Positions 46,577-56,264 of a stretch of DNA of 58,373 nt are shown piece by piece. Both the position numbers and the translations under genes were made by a program. The stretch lies in the NCBI GenBank assembly GCA_963735175.1, contig CAVTJX010000011.1, forward strand, positions 1 to 58,373, written 5' to 3'. The DNA is from CAVTJX01 sp963735175. GTDB lineage: Bacteria > Electryoneota > RPQS01. The number at the start of each line of letters is the position of its first letter. Position 1 is the first letter of the stretch. Below the pieces are notes generated by a model. It was not told the origin of the DNA. It worked only from the letters and a program-made list of their open reading frames with translations, and searched no databases.

Positions 46577-48326
46577 CTAACGGGGGCGGTTGGGACGGTT
46601 CCAGAAGAAGCGGGTGAGGCCGGCGGCGGTGCCAATCCAGAAGATCGTCGCCGTCGGGGCGCAGGACTTCGACGCGGTTGTCGATCAGGCCGTCGGCGGT
46701 GGTGTAGGAAAGCCACTCGCCGCTCTCGCGGTTGAAACGGTAGAAACCACTTTCGCGCGTGCCCACCCAGACGAAGCGGTTCGTGACCGCGATGCAGGTG
46801 GGAACGGCGCTGGCCATCCAATCGGTGGCGGGCCATGCTTTCAGCTCACTCGAAGCGGTATTGATGCGCTGAATGCCTTCGCCGGTGGCGGCCCACACTT
46901 CGGAACCAACGGCGGCCATGTCGATCACCGGCGCGTTGAGCATGGCGGGATCGAGCGGCGCGGGCGTGAAGCTGCGAGTGCGCACGTCCATTTGGTAGAA
47001 GCCGAAGGTGGTGCTGACGTACAGCGTCTGCCCCAACAGCATGAGGTCCAGCACTTCGGTCAGCCCCGTCTGCGGAATGGGAACGCGGGCGATTTTGCGG
47101 TCGGCGCGCGTCAGGACGCAGAGGCCGCTGGTATTGCCGATCCAGAGTTCACTGTCGGCGGCAGCGAGGGCACGCAGTTGATTGCTCTGCAGAATTTCGC
47201 CGACGGTGTAAAGTTTCCAGCGGCGGTCCTTTTCGGGGAATTCCAGCAAACCATCCTGAGTGGCGAACCAGACGCTGCCGCCGAAGCGGGCGATGTCGAA
47301 GGTTTCGGTGGAGCGGATGCGGGAATTGTCGCGCGGTTCGTAGAACTGCCAGGCATTCAAATCGGCGGAGACGTGGGTGATACCGCGGTTGTCGCCGCTT
47401 TCGAGGCCGCCCATCCAGAAGATCTTTGGCGATGGAAAGAGCGCGGACGTCGTTGCCGGCGGGGCCGAGGCCATAGAGTTCCACGCGGCCCGCGCGCAGA
47501 TCGCCGCGCAACAGACCCGCACCCCAGAAACTCGCCCACAGATAGCCGAAGCGGTCGACCAGCCAATCGGTGATGGGATAACCGCGCAAGCTCGGGATCG
47601 AGCAGCGTGCCGTCGGCGCGCCAGCTCCAGCCATCGGGCAGCAGCATGGCGGGGAAATTCACGGGCGGCATCCCGAGGCTGCCGAAGAGATCGCGTTGCA
47701 CGAGAGGGCGCTTGGAGCGCAAGCCGCGCCAGCGGACATCTTCGACTCCGTCGCCACCGTTCAGATCGGGCATGAGCGAGCCGAACGTCCGCGAGCCTTT
47801 GTAGCGCGTGACGAAAGCCCTGCCAGTCGGCCAGTGGCAGCGGCGAACCGGGGAGAAAGAGCCGATCGTAAAGCGCGGCGGGAATGGTTTCGAGATAGAG
47901 CTCGCTGCCGCCGACGCCGAGGTTCACCACGCGGTCGCCCGGTCCCCAGAGATTGCGGTGGATGCGTGTCCAGCGTTCGGCGTTGACGTCATATTGCAGG
48001 AGCTGGGTGCGCGTGGCGACCCAGAGATAATTGGTCTGCTCGTCGAACAGCAGCAGCAACGGGTCGTCCAGGGGAATCGCCTCGCTCAGACTATAGCCGA
48101 CGGTCATCGGCTCGGACCATTTCTGACGGAGGAGCTGGTACTGAAGCACGCCGCCGGAAGTGGCGATAAAGACATCATGCGTACTGGCATCCAGCGCGCG
48201 CGCATCGCGAAAATTGCGATAGGACACCCAATCGCCGGGATCGTATTGCGTTTGTCCCCACGCCGTCACGCAGCAGAAGAAAAGGATGAAGGATGAAGGA
48301 TGAAGGATGAATGGGCGGATGGACAT
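46577..48326 (-). CDS. Secreted beta-propeller protein, multiple frameshifts
   Basis: About 580 residues over at least four frame changes (near 47830, 47620, 47420 and 46640). Propeller-like repeats throughout: NYLWVATRTQLLQYDVNAER; ELWIGNTSGLCVLTRADRKI; VWAATGEGIQRINTASSELK; FVWVGTRESGFYRFNRESGE. These are like the Reg_prop/two-component sensor propellers but without a kinase domain. The true end (WIGTAAGLTRFFWNRPNRPR, stop at 46577) is in the third frame. The signal peptide (MSIRPFILHPSSFILFFCC) is written by a four-unit heptamer array. No type IX sorting domain. Periplasmic or secreted; ligand unknown. Confidence 0.65.
48284..48311 (-). repeat. Heptamer array encoding part of a signal peptide
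   Basis: GGATGAA four times on the plus strand, perfect. Read on the minus strand as coding sequence, three units (21 bases) give FILHPSS, so the array supplies the hydrophobic core of the propeller protein's signal peptide. Confidence 0.75.
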
Positions 48327-48536
48327 GGGGCCTCGCAGGAGGGCGGAGGAGATGATTCTGAGTATACGTGGAGCATGTCATCCTGAAACCCGTCTTCGGA
48401 TTGAAGGATCTCGGCTTCGAAACTACGACCGGACATTGTCGGCCAAATAATCGTGTAAGTCCGGAGCAAACCGGAGATCCTTCAGGCCTGCGGCCTTCAG
48501 GATGACATTGGAGGAGGTATCAGCGAAGTGAAGGGA

Positions 48537-49337
48537 TCACACGCGCTTTAAGATTTCGGTCAAAAGCCGCGCAAATTTCGCACTCGTTTGTGCAGCAACC
48601 TGTGTGACTTCCTCATGCGAGAAGCGGTTCACCGCTCAGCCCGCCCGCCCAGTTGGTGACGCAGGAGATGCCGACACTCGCAAGCCTTCGGCCTTCGCGA
48701 GAATTGCTTCCGGCACGGTGGACATGCAGCCGCAATCGGCCCCGAGCTTCGCCAGCATGCGGACTTCGGCGCGGGTTTCATAGGTCGGGCCGAGCACCGC
48801 CGCAAGCGTGCCGCGCTTTAAAGAAATGCGTTCGGCAATGGCAACCTCCTCAGCCAGCGCGCACAGCTCGGGATCGTAATAAAAACCGGAATCGGGACAG
48901 CGCACACCCGCCTGCCACATCTGCCGCAGCGGATTGCGGAACTGAAGATTGATATGGTCCTCGATCAGCAGCAGATCGCCGGGACTGAAACGCTTGGTGA
49001 ACGCGCCGGACGCGTTGGTCACAACCAGCACCCGCGCGCCGCACTGTTTGGCAATGCGCACCGGGAGCGTGACCTGCTCGGGAGTGTAGCCTTCGTACTG
49101 ATGCACGCGGCCCTGAAACGCCATCACGCGCGCCTTCCCCACGTGGCCGACGATGATCCGCCCCGCGTGTCCGGGAACCGTGGACTGCGGATAGCCGGGA
49201 ATGTCGCCGGTGTTTACACTCGCGGCATCGACAAACGTCTCCGCAAACGCGCCAAGCCCCGAACCTAAAATAATGGCGGCATCGACGGATTCGGGGAAGC
49301 GGGCGGTGAGGGCATGAAGATCGGGAAGAAGATGCAT
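48537..49337 (-). CDS. pnp: Purine nucleoside phosphorylase, two frameshifts near the end
   Basis: About 265 residues. Class I (trimeric) PNP: IILGSGLGAFAETF, STVPGHAGRIIVGHVGKARV, MAFQGRVHQYEGYTPEQVTL, VVTNASGAFTKRFSPGDLLL, then IEDHINLQ; PTYETRAEVRMLAKLGADC; and MSTVPEAILAKAEGLRV. The frame is lost near 48665 and again near 48615; the tail then reads GISCVTNWAGGLSGEP and HEEVTQVAAQTSAKFARLL, stopping at 48537. Splits purine nucleosides with phosphate. It heads the nucleoside-salvage neighbourhood. Confidence 0.92.
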
Positions 49338-49430
49338 TATGGATAAGATTCAGAATTGAATTTTATACGCGATAGATTGGATGATCACAGACGGATTCCG
49401 GCGGGGGCGCAGACCCCGCTCGGCGGATTC

Positions 49431-49461
49431 AGACGGCGGCCTCGAAGGCCGCACGGGCGAG
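49431..49461. repeat. Dispersed palindrome GACGGCGGCCTCGAAGGCCGC
   Basis: Third member of the family at 32492 and 46473. Confidence 0.5.
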
Positions 49462-49517
49462 AATCGTCCGCCGCCGCGGAGCAAGTATCAGACGGCGAGA
49501 ATCGTCTGATCGAGGTA

Positions 49518-49546
49518 TTGATTTTCCCGCGTAAAGGGTGTACATT
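49518..49546 (+). promoter_or_regulatory. Promoter of the SulP gene
   Basis: TTGATT (49518-49523), 17-base spacer, TACATT (49541-49546). Predicted start near 49553, some 40 bases before the ATG. Confidence 0.6.
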
Positions 49547-49593
49547 TACGGTTCGTGAAAGAACCTACAAACCTGTGAGTGGTGACGAGAGCG

Positions 49594-51267
49594 ATGGATG
49601 TGCGGCGCTGGGTGACGCGAACTCAAGATTATAGCAAGCAAGCTTTTACCTCGGACTTGACGGCGGGGGCCATCGTCGGGATCGTGGCGCTGCCGCTGTG
49701 CGTGGCGTTTGCCATTGCCAGCGGCGTGACGCCCGAAAAGGGCATCATCACCGGCGTGGTGGCAAGCTTGCTGATCGCGCTCTTCAGCGGCAGCCGCGTG
49801 CAGATTGGCGGGCCGTCGGGGCCGTTCGTGGTGATCGCGGCAACGGTGATCGCGCAGTATGGCATCACCGGCCTGATGGTGGCGACCTTCACCGCGGGCG
49901 TGATGCTGGTCATCATGGGCCGCGCGAAGCTCGGGGAGCTCATCAAGTTTATTCCCTACCCCGTAATCGCGGGCTTCACCGCGGGCGTGGCGATTCTACT
50001 GGTGACGACCGAGTTCAAGGATCTGCTGGGTCTCGACAGCGGGATTCCCGGCAACTCGATCCTCTCGAAATGGTATATCTACCTGATTGCCCTCGACACG
50101 ATCAACCCGTGGGCTGTATTGATCGTGGCGGGGACGGTTTTTTTACAGGGCTTTCAACCGCGCTGGCTGGGCAAGATTCCGGGTTCGCTGGCGGCGCTAC
50201 TCATTGCCACGGTGGCGGTATCGTATTTTCAATTGCCGGTGGAAACCATCGGCAGCCGCTTTGCGAAGATCGGCGCGGGATTTCCCATGCCAATGTTTCC
50301 GCAGCTTTCGTGGGATGTGATCCACGACATGATGCAGCCTGCCATGGCGATCGCGCTGCTCGCCGCGATTGAATCGCTCTTGTCGGCGGTGGTGGCGGAC
50401 GGCATGACGGGGACCACGCACGACCCCAACCAGGTGTTGGTGGCGCAGGGACTGGCGAACATCGGTTCGTCGTTTTTCGGCGGCCTGCCGGCGGTGGCGG
50501 CGATTGCCCGCACCGCAACCAACGTGCGCAACGGCGGCCGGACACCGGTGGCGGGAATCACGCACGGCTTGCTGCTGCTGCTGATTCTGCTCTTTTTCGG
50601 GCGCTGGGCCTCGCGGATTCCGCTCTCGTGCCTGGCGGCGATTCTCTGCGTGGTGGCCTACAACCTGCTCGACTGGCGGGCGATGAAGGCGCTGCTGAAA
50701 AATCCGAAGAGCGACGTGGCGGTGCTGCTCACGACGCTGGGCTTGACGATCTTCATCGACCTGACCACCGGCGTGATTATCGGTATGGCGTTGGCGGGAG
50801 CGCTGTTCATCAAGCGCATGTCGGCGGTGACCGATGTGGCCGTAGTCTCGCGGGCGATGGCGGTCAGCGAAAGCAGTTCCAGCGATACGGCGCTGCTGCT
50901 GGCGACGCTCCCGCGCGGTGTGGAAATTTCCAAGATCAACGGGCCGTTCTTCTTTGGCGCGGTGTACAAGCTGCGCAAGGCGCTGAAGGGGGTAAAAAAG
51001 CCGCGGGTGCGGATGATCCGCATGAGCAAGGTCAACGTGATGGACAGCACCGGGTTGCACGCGCTCGAGGAAGTGTGGAGCCTCTGCCGCAAGGAAGGCT
51101 CAGCGCTGCTGATCTCGGAGATTCACGCGCAGCCGTTCACCGCGCTCTTGAAGTCCGGGCTGCTCGAAAAGTTCGGCGAAGCAAACGTGCTGGCCTCGTT
51201 TGACGAGGCGGTGGCGCGGGCCGCGGAGCTGACAGGGGAGCCGGCGCGGCAGAAACATCCCGCATAG
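49594..51267 (+). CDS. SulP-family anion transporter with STAS domain
   Basis: 557 residues from the ATG at 49594 (an in-frame GTG at 49579 is the alternative). Ten to twelve helices: AIVGIVALPLCVAFAIASGV, the family GPSGPFVVIAATVIAQYG, PYPVIAGFTAGVAILLV, IESLLSAVVADGMTGTTHDP, and ANIGSSFFGGLPAVAAIART. C-terminal STAS domain (about 440-550, MIRMSKVNVMDSTGLHALEE). Moves sulfate, bicarbonate or another anion; SulP members of the BicA/DauA type cannot be separated here. Only plus-strand gene in this block, followed by a strong terminator. Confidence 0.9.
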   Translation: MDVRRWVTRTQDYSKQAFTSDLTAGAIVGIVALPLCVAFAIASGVTPEKGIITGVVASLLIALFSGSRVQIGGPSGPFVVIAATVIAQYGITGLMVATFTAGVMLVIMGRAKLGELIKFIPYPVIAGFTAGVAILLVTTEFKDLLGLDSGIPGNSILSKWYIYLIALDTINPWAVLIVAGTVFLQGFQPRWLGKIPGSLAALLIATVAVSYFQLPVETIGSRFAKIGAGFPMPMFPQLSWDVIHDMMQPAMAIALLAAIESLLSAVVADGMTGTTHDPNQVLVAQGLANIGSSFFGGLPAVAAIARTATNVRNGGRTPVAGITHGLLLLLILLFFGRWASRIPLSCLAAILCVVAYNLLDWRAMKALLKNPKSDVAVLLTTLGLTIFIDLTTGVIIGMALAGALFIKRMSAVTDVAVVSRAMAVSESSSSDTALLLATLPRGVEISKINGPFFFGAVYKLRKALKGVKKPRVRMIRMSKVNVMDSTGLHALEEVWSLCRKEGSALLISEIHAQPFTALLKSGLLEKFGEANVLASFDEAVARAAELTGEPARQKHPA

Positions 51268-51302
51268 CCGCCTCCCCTGCTCTATTCAATCGCATCTATC
51301 GC

Positions 51303-51334
51303 AGCCGCAGCCCACCGGGTTGCGGCTATTTTTT
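51303..51334 (+). terminator. Intrinsic terminator of the SulP gene
   Basis: AGCCGCAGCCC-acc-GGGTTGCGGCT, eleven pairs, followed by ATTTTTTG. It overlaps the 3' end of the minus-strand small membrane protein. Confidence 0.8.
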
Positions 51335-51411
51335 GACCACGCTTTTCTTGTTACGAACGATGATCAACGCGACCAAAGCAATCGCGGCACAACGACAATA
51401 ACCCAGTTCAT
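51326..51411 (-). CDS. 28-residue single-helix membrane peptide, one frameshift
   Basis: Very good ribosome-binding site (AAGGAG, six bases, ATG at 51411). MNWVIVVV, then after a one-base shift near 51388 AIALVALIIVRNKKSVVKK with a TAG stop at 51326. One membrane span with a basic tail. The strong Shine-Dalgarno and continuous hydrophobic segment argue for a real gene; the required frameshift is in line with the local error rate. Confidence 0.45.
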
Positions 51412-51493
51412 GGTACTCTCCTTGCGTAAGAGTGGAACAGTTTCTATTTATCGCGCGGGATCAGCCGTTGCATACTAAGACTGAACGGGACGA

Positions 51494-51990
51494 TCAGTCA
51501 CACCGTCCACGGGCGGGCGTTTCATCCCGAAAGGTTGCGCGCACGCGGCGGGAACGGAGCAGATAAGCCAGCCAAAGCGCGTTGATGATCATGATGCTCA
51601 CATAATAGCCCCAGCGCACCCATTCCGCGCGATCCGTCAGGAGCACGATGCCGCTGACAAGAATCGCCAGCGCGTGAAAGGTCTGGGCAACCACGACGGT
51701 GAAGGGGCGGCGCAGCGGGAGCGTGGATCCCGTATAGAGGAGCATGACCGGGCCAGCGCATCGAAGCCCGTGCCGGCGGCGTTCCGTCCCTGCACGAACA
51801 GCGCCACCGTCCGCAGCGCGTAGTTCACGACGTAAAGCCAGATGAAAACCCGGTAGAAAGAAAAGCGGAGCTGGCCTTTAGTCCCGTCAAAGGCGGGATT
51901 TCCCCTGGCCCTGCGGTTCTCATTCATCACGCTGAAGATGCCGACAAGCACCAGCAGGGACACGCCGACAGTCGTGTAGAACCCGAACAT
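51494..51990 (-). CDS. Multi-helix membrane protein, one frameshift
   Basis: About 165 residues. The start at 51990 is preceded by GCGGAGG. MFGFYTTVGVSLLVLVGIFS, then the linker MNENRRARGNPAFDGTKGQL, then FIWLYVVNYALRTVALFV; the frame changes near 51750, continuing MLLYTGSTLPLRRPFTVVVA, then QTFHALAILVSGIVLL and YYVSIMIINALWLAYLLRSR. Five helices. Family unknown. Directly downstream of the nucleoside transporter on the same strand (about 40 bases). Confidence 0.6.
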
Positions 51991-52032
51991 GGGAGCCTCC
52001 GCAGTCAAGGTTGAGGGACAGGACAGAAGGTG

Positions 52033-53286
52033 TCAGTTGATGAGCATTCCGGCGATGGTCGCGGTTTGCAAACAGGCGAGGCTGCCGCAGAACATCGCGC
52101 GCAGGCCCGAGTTTGGCGAGTTCGGCGCGGCGCTCGGGAACAAGGTCGGCGATGCCGCCGATTTGAATGGCGATGGAGGAAAAATTGCAGAAGCCGCACA
52201 GTGCGTAGCTGGCGAGCGTGATCGTGCGCTCGGAAAGGATGCCGGCCTTGATCATCTTGGAGAGCTCGATGTAGGCCACGAACTCGTTGATGGAAATCTG
52301 CGTGCCGATAAGATACCCGAAGTGGCGGCACTCGGCCCAGGGCACGCCGACGATAAAACCGAGCGGCGCGAAAACCGTACTGAAGATATCGCGCAGGCTG
52401 GAGGAAGATGAGAACCCGGCGTAGATCGAATGGAGCCGAGATCCAGCCCAGATGGCGTTGAGCAGCACGATCAGGCCGATGAAGGCGATCAGCATCGCGC
52501 CCACGTTGGCGGCGAGAATCAGCCCGTCGCGGGTGCCGTTGGCGGCGGCGTCGATGATGTTGGAAGCCCTGGGGATCTCCGGCATCTCGACCTTACCCGC
52601 GGTCAGCGGCTTCTCGCGCTCGGGCACGGCGATCTTCGCAAAGACAAACGAAGCCGGAAGCGCACATCACGCAGGCCGCGGGCAGGATGCTTGGCGGGTA
52701 TGCCAATGAAGATATCACCCCCGCCATCACGCCCCCGGCAATGCCCGCGAAGCCGCCCACCATGACCGCGTTTAGTTCGCTTTTTGTCAGCGATTTCAAG
52801 AACGGACGGTGTCGAGCGGCACTTCGGTCTGGCCGACGAAGATGTTGACGGCGTTGGACAGCAAGGCTCCGCCCCGGAGGTGCCCATCGTGCGGGTCATC
52901 ACCCAGGCCACGCCCTTGACGATCCGCTGCAGAATGCCCAGATGATAACCGATGGACATGACCGCGCCGACAAAGATGATCGTCGGCAGGATGGCGAAAG
53001 CAAACTGGAAGCCGAAGGTCTGCTGGTATTCTTCTTTGACGATGTTGCCGAACAGGAATTCCGCGCCCGCGTTGCTGTAGCTCAGGAACTTCGTGGTGAT
53101 ATCGCCAAGGAAGGCAAACACCGCGCGACCTACCGGCGTGCGAAGAATCAGCATCGCAAAGCCGATCTGCAAACCCACGCCCCAGAAGCACGACGCGCCA
53201 CGGAAAGTGGCGGCGGTCGGTGGAAACGCGACCGGCCCCGATGAAAATCAGCGCGGGAATGCCGAGCAGGGAAAGGAGACGGTCCA
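52033..53286 (-). CDS. Concentrative nucleoside transporter (CNT/NupC), at least four frameshifts
   Basis: About 417 residues when frames are joined (52.03-52.1, to 52.63, to 52.8, to 52.87 and to 53.18 kb). Motifs of the CNT family: IVKEEYQQTFGFQFAFAILP, VGAVMSIGYHLGILQRIVKG, AVNIFVGQTEVPL (substrate-binding loop), MVGGFAGIAGGVMAGVISS, then GTQISINEFVAYIELSKMI, and the end LACLQTATIAGMLIN. Imports nucleosides with Na+ or H+. Adjacent salvage enzymes support the assignment. Four heptamer units (53294-53321) lie just before the ATG. Confidence 0.88.
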
Positions 53287-53293
53287 TAGGGTA

Positions 53294-53321
53294 AACGAAG
53301 AACGATGAACGAAGAACGAAG
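53294..53321 (-). repeat. Heptamer array before the nucleoside transporter
   Basis: Plus strand AACGAAG, AACGATG, AACGAAG, AACGAAG, four units, starting eight bases from the start codon. Confidence 0.75.
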
Positions 53322-53326
53322 AATAA

Positions 53327-53700
53327 GCGTTAAGAATTTCAGATTCTGCTTGGCCTTTTTGATGGAGGCAACAAAGATAGCCGTAAGCTCATCGGTTTCT
53401 GCCATCAGCGGCTGTAGCCGACACGCGATAACGACCTTGCTCGCCGCCAGCAATTCCAACCAATAACCGGTCTCGTCGAGTTCGCCTAAGGCCGGCCCCT
53501 CGCATTTTGCTGACGAAGTCGGCGGATGATTTGGCGCGGTGCGCTTCTCGCCACTGCGCGCCGACGGATGTGCCGCTGCGCAGGATCTGGCCTCCAAAAG
53601 TCTGAGCCAGCCGTGTCCGCGGCAACTGGGTGTCAAGGTTCACAATTCGCAGCGCGTACTCTCGCGTCCGCACGCGCAAGTCTCGAACGCTTTCAGGCAC
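53327..53700 (-). CDS. Four-helix-bundle protein (23S rRNA intervening-sequence family), one frameshift
   Basis: About 120 residues. GTG start at 53700 behind AGGAGG. LRVRTREYALRIVNLDTQLP, then GGQILRSGTSVGAQWREAHR, then AKSSADFVSKM; the frame shifts near 53508; then GELDETGYWLELLAASKVV, and DELTAIFVASIKKAKQN, the hallmark of this family (TIGR02436-type). First described from proteins in 23S rRNA intervening sequences, but common as free genes. Exact 3' end uncertain, as the frame continues into the heptamer array. Function unknown. Confidence 0.78.
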
Positions 53701-53743
53701 GACAACCTCCTGACGGTCAAGTGATCATCCTTCCAACTCTTAT

Positions 53744-53771
53744 CGTTCTTCGTTCTTCGTTCTTCGTTCTT
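53744..53771. repeat. Heptamer array (CGTTCTT)4
   Basis: Four perfect copies of CGTTCTT, between the two-helix membrane protein and the four-helix-bundle gene. Confidence 0.75.
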
Positions 53772-53779
53772 CGTTGTCT

Positions 53780-54061
53780 TCAATGTCGAGATCGAAAACG
53801 ATGGAGGAAGCGGTGAAAGACCGGGGCGAAAATCACGCCAACGATGGTAATGAACATGACGCCGCTGAGAGGGCATAGACGAGGCCCAGGCTTTACCGGC
53901 GACAGTCGGCGTGGGACTGATGGGGCCTTCGCTGAAGAGATCATGGACGCGTTTAGCAGCGCGTCCGGAAGATCGAGGCCCACGAACACATGATAACCCC
54001 AAACGCCAATCCCCAGCGAACCGAAAATGATCACGACTCCGAACAGCCAGAAGCGGGACAA
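53780..54061 (-). CDS. Two-helix membrane protein, frameshifted
   Basis: About 93 residues across two frames. FWLFGVVIIFGSLGIGVWGY, then HVFVGLDLPDALLNASMI; a middle segment in another frame (LFSEGPISPTPTVAGKAWAS); then SGVMFITIVGVIFAPVFHRF with an LHRF tail. The G-Y-H...L..SLLNASMI...GP..P and AP.(F/H)HR.LH(R/K)F pattern recalls a small two-helix family with ion-channel-like topology in Bacteroidetes. Start uncertain (TTG at 54061, weak). Function unknown. Confidence 0.5.
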   Translation of the reverse strand: MSRFWLFGVVIIFGSLGIGVWGYHVFVGLDLPDALLNASMISSAKAPSVPRRLSPVKPGPRLCPLSGVMFITIVGVIFAPVFHRFLHRFRSRH

Positions 54062-54159
54062 CCGCCGCAGGTATTCGCGCCGCCCGGCCGAGCAGGCGCT
54101 AGCGATGCTCGAACAGGCGGGGCTGGTTGTGGGCGCGGTTGGTCATCGCTTGGGGATCG

Positions 54160-54752
54160 TCAGCGCGGAGTTTGTTCGTGGCGGTGGGCAGTGGCTGCGG
54201 GCGGGACGAAGCATTTGCGGCAGCGCGGTTCGTAGGAATCGTATTCGCCCACGAGCACGCGTTCGTTGGAATCAACGATGCGCTGCGTGTGCTTGGCGGG
54301 ATTGCCGCAGCGCATGCAGATGGCGAGGGTCTTGGTCGATCGGATTCGGCAGTGCCAGCAGCTCGGGATCGGGCGAAGGGGCGCCCGAGGTAGTCGGTGT
54401 CGAGGCCGGCGATGATCACGTGCTTGCCGCCGTCGGCAAGTTGCTGCGCCACGTCCACCAGCGCCGGTCCCATGAAGTGCGCTTCGTCGATGCCGACCAC
54501 CTCGCGCGCCAGTCGAGACGGTCGGAGGATCTCCCAGGGGGATTCGACGACTCGGGAGTGCAGCTGACATCGCGTGGCGAGACGATCTCGTTGTTGGAAT
54601 AGCGGTTGTCGATGGCGCGGCTTGAAGACCTCGACGCGCCTGCTGGCGATCATGGCGCGGCGCAGGCGGCTGATCAGTTCCTCGGTCTTGCCCGAAAACA
54701 TCGGCCCGCACATCACCTCGATCCAACCGGTATTGCGAGGGGAAGGATGCAT
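54160..54752 (-). CDS. tdk: Thymidine kinase, several frameshifts
   Basis: About 195 residues. MHPSPRNTGWIEVMCGPMFS then GKTEELISRLRRAMIAS (Walker A G-P-M-F-S-G-K-T), then DEAHFMG (family DEAQFF), VIIAGLDTDYLGRPF (family AGLDxDxxGxPF), and in another frame LAICMRCGNPAKHTQR, and YDSYEPRCRKCF, the two zinc CXXC pairs. Type II (TK1-like) thymidine kinase, salvage of thymidine to dTMP. At least four frameshifts. Stop at 54160. The start is three bases from a GACTC-(heptamer)2-CTTC element and has no Shine-Dalgarno. Confidence 0.9.
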
Positions 54753-54755
54753 GGG

Positions 54756-54778
54756 GAAGAAAATTCGAAATCCGAGTC
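54756..54778 (-). promoter_or_regulatory. GACTC-(heptamer)2-CTTC element before tdk
   Basis: Coding strand: GACTC, GGATTTC, GAATTTT, CTTC, ending three bases before the ATG. Shortest member of the group. Confidence 0.6.
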
Positions 54779-54958
54779 AAAGATCGGTGCCTTTAAGTAA
54801 GTGTGGCGATAATATGGATTCTGGAAATCGTTTCCGGGCAGATTGCATCGCCCGACAAAGCCCGAGGATAGCCGGAAGACCGTCAGGATGACAACTTTAA
54901 AAGGGCGCTCAGGAATTTGGGGCGGAACAGGCGGGATAAGAGATGAAGACAATCCGCC

Positions 54959-54986
54959 CTCATCCCTCATCCCTCCGCCCTCGTCC
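54959..54986. repeat. Heptamer array (CTCATCC/CTCCGCC/CTCGTCC)
   Basis: CTCATCC, CTCATCC, CTCCGCC, CTCGTCC: four units, ending five bases before the 3' end of the DUF1579 gene. Confidence 0.65.
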
Positions 54987-54990
54987 CTGC

Positions 54991-55600
54991 TTATTTGACG
55001 CGTTCGTAGGTCATTTCCATCATCTTGAAATCTTTGCCGTCGGGGCCGGGGCCCCACATTTCGAAAATCTTGTGGTCGTTATCAATAGCCCGCATGACGT
55101 AGCGCATGGGCATGTCTTTCGCGCCGCTCATGACGTCATCCATCGTGCCGGTCATGGTGACGGACTTGCCATCGGCGTCGGCCTTGCCTTTGCCGGTCAC
55201 AATACCCGTGCCCATGTTGTCGAAATAGACCATCTGATATTCCTGGCGCAGATTGTCGTAGGCCACGACATTGAAGCCCTTATACGGCATGCCCATCATT
55301 TCCATCTGGCTCTCGTAGGTCACCGCCCATTCGATGCGCGCGGTGGCGACGCCGGTGGTGACCATCGGTTCGGCGCCCGGCATCTGCCACATCTTGGATA
55401 CCGTCTTCCAGTTGCCGACGGATTTCGCCAGATCCTGGTGCTGCGGGCCGGCGGACGATCTTGGCTTCGTATTGCTTCATCATTTCCTGCATCTGCTCAG
55501 GGGTGGGCTGCTGCGGCTGAGCCTTGTCTTCGGCCAGCGCGATTCCCGAAACGGCCAGAACGAACAGCGCGATCAACAGGATGTGTACGGATTTCCGCAT
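54991..55600 (-). CDS. Exported DUF1579-family protein, one frameshift
   Basis: About 202 residues. Start at 55600 behind GAGGAA. Signal peptide 1-23 (ends SGIALA). Acidic/Gln-rich segment (QPQQPTPEQMQEMMKQYE); the frame shifts near 55440 and then VGNWKTVSKMWQMPGAEPMV, EWAVTYESQMEMMGMPYKGF, then NVVAYDNLRQEYQMVYFDNM, and KIFEMWGPGPDGKDFKMMEM. This is the DUF1579 pattern. Probably periplasmic; function unknown. Confidence 0.75.
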
Positions 55601-55640
55601 GGGAAGTTCCTCGGTTAAAGGTAAGGTGGAAATGTGGTAG

Positions 55641-56263
55641 CTAAGAAGTGCGGCCCGGACGGTTGTCAGGGGCCGTAGGAACGGCGATAGTCGGCATCGA
55701 CCAATTTATAGTCCCGCGCGGCAGCTGAACGAACACCATCAGCCGCCAGTGGTTGCCATCAATCCAGTGGCGCTCGCAGCGCAGGGGGCGCGGCGCGGCG
55801 CTGCTGAAGGTGAAATCTTTCCATGCGCTATCGCCGGCGCTGGTGGCAAGCAGCATCGCGCCGGTCTGGGTGAAGAGTTGCAGTTGCAATTGCCAACCCC
55901 CACCGCTTCCCAACTCACATAGCCCGAAATTCACACGGCCGGCCGGCAATGCTCACACTGTCGTTAATTTCCAGAAAGCGGCCGCCAAAAATCGTATGCC
56001 ATTGGCCGAAGCCTTCTCCTGTCACGGGCGGTTTGCCGGGACCGGCCAGCCCGAAGCGAAGCCGTAATGCTCCAGCGCCCGCCTAAAGCGTCCAGCATGC
56101 CGTGGCCGGCCACAGGATATTGCAGCAGGACCGCCGAGCGGGGTTGGCTCGTAACCGGTCCGGATGCGCCGTCAGTAAGGAGCGCAGTCCTTGCTCTGGG
56201 CAAGCGCGGCGGTCGCGAGCAGGCAGAAAGCATGGTGACGGGAAGGATGCGGCGAAGAAGCAT
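55641..56263 (-). CDS. Second exported DUF1579-like protein, frameshifted
   Basis: About 205 residues. The ATG at 56263 is one base past the udk stop. The signal peptide is visible only after a shift (AFCLLATAALAQ). The body is in several frames: GHGMLDALGGRWSITASLRA, GEGFGQWHTIFGGRFLEIND, then CERHWIDGNHWRLMVFVQLP. These fit the DUF1579 layout (G-x-W..., GGRFL), making it a likely paralogue of the next gene. The tight spacing with udk suggests one operon: cdd, udk, two DUF1579 proteins. Confidence 0.5.
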
Positions 56264-56264
56264 T

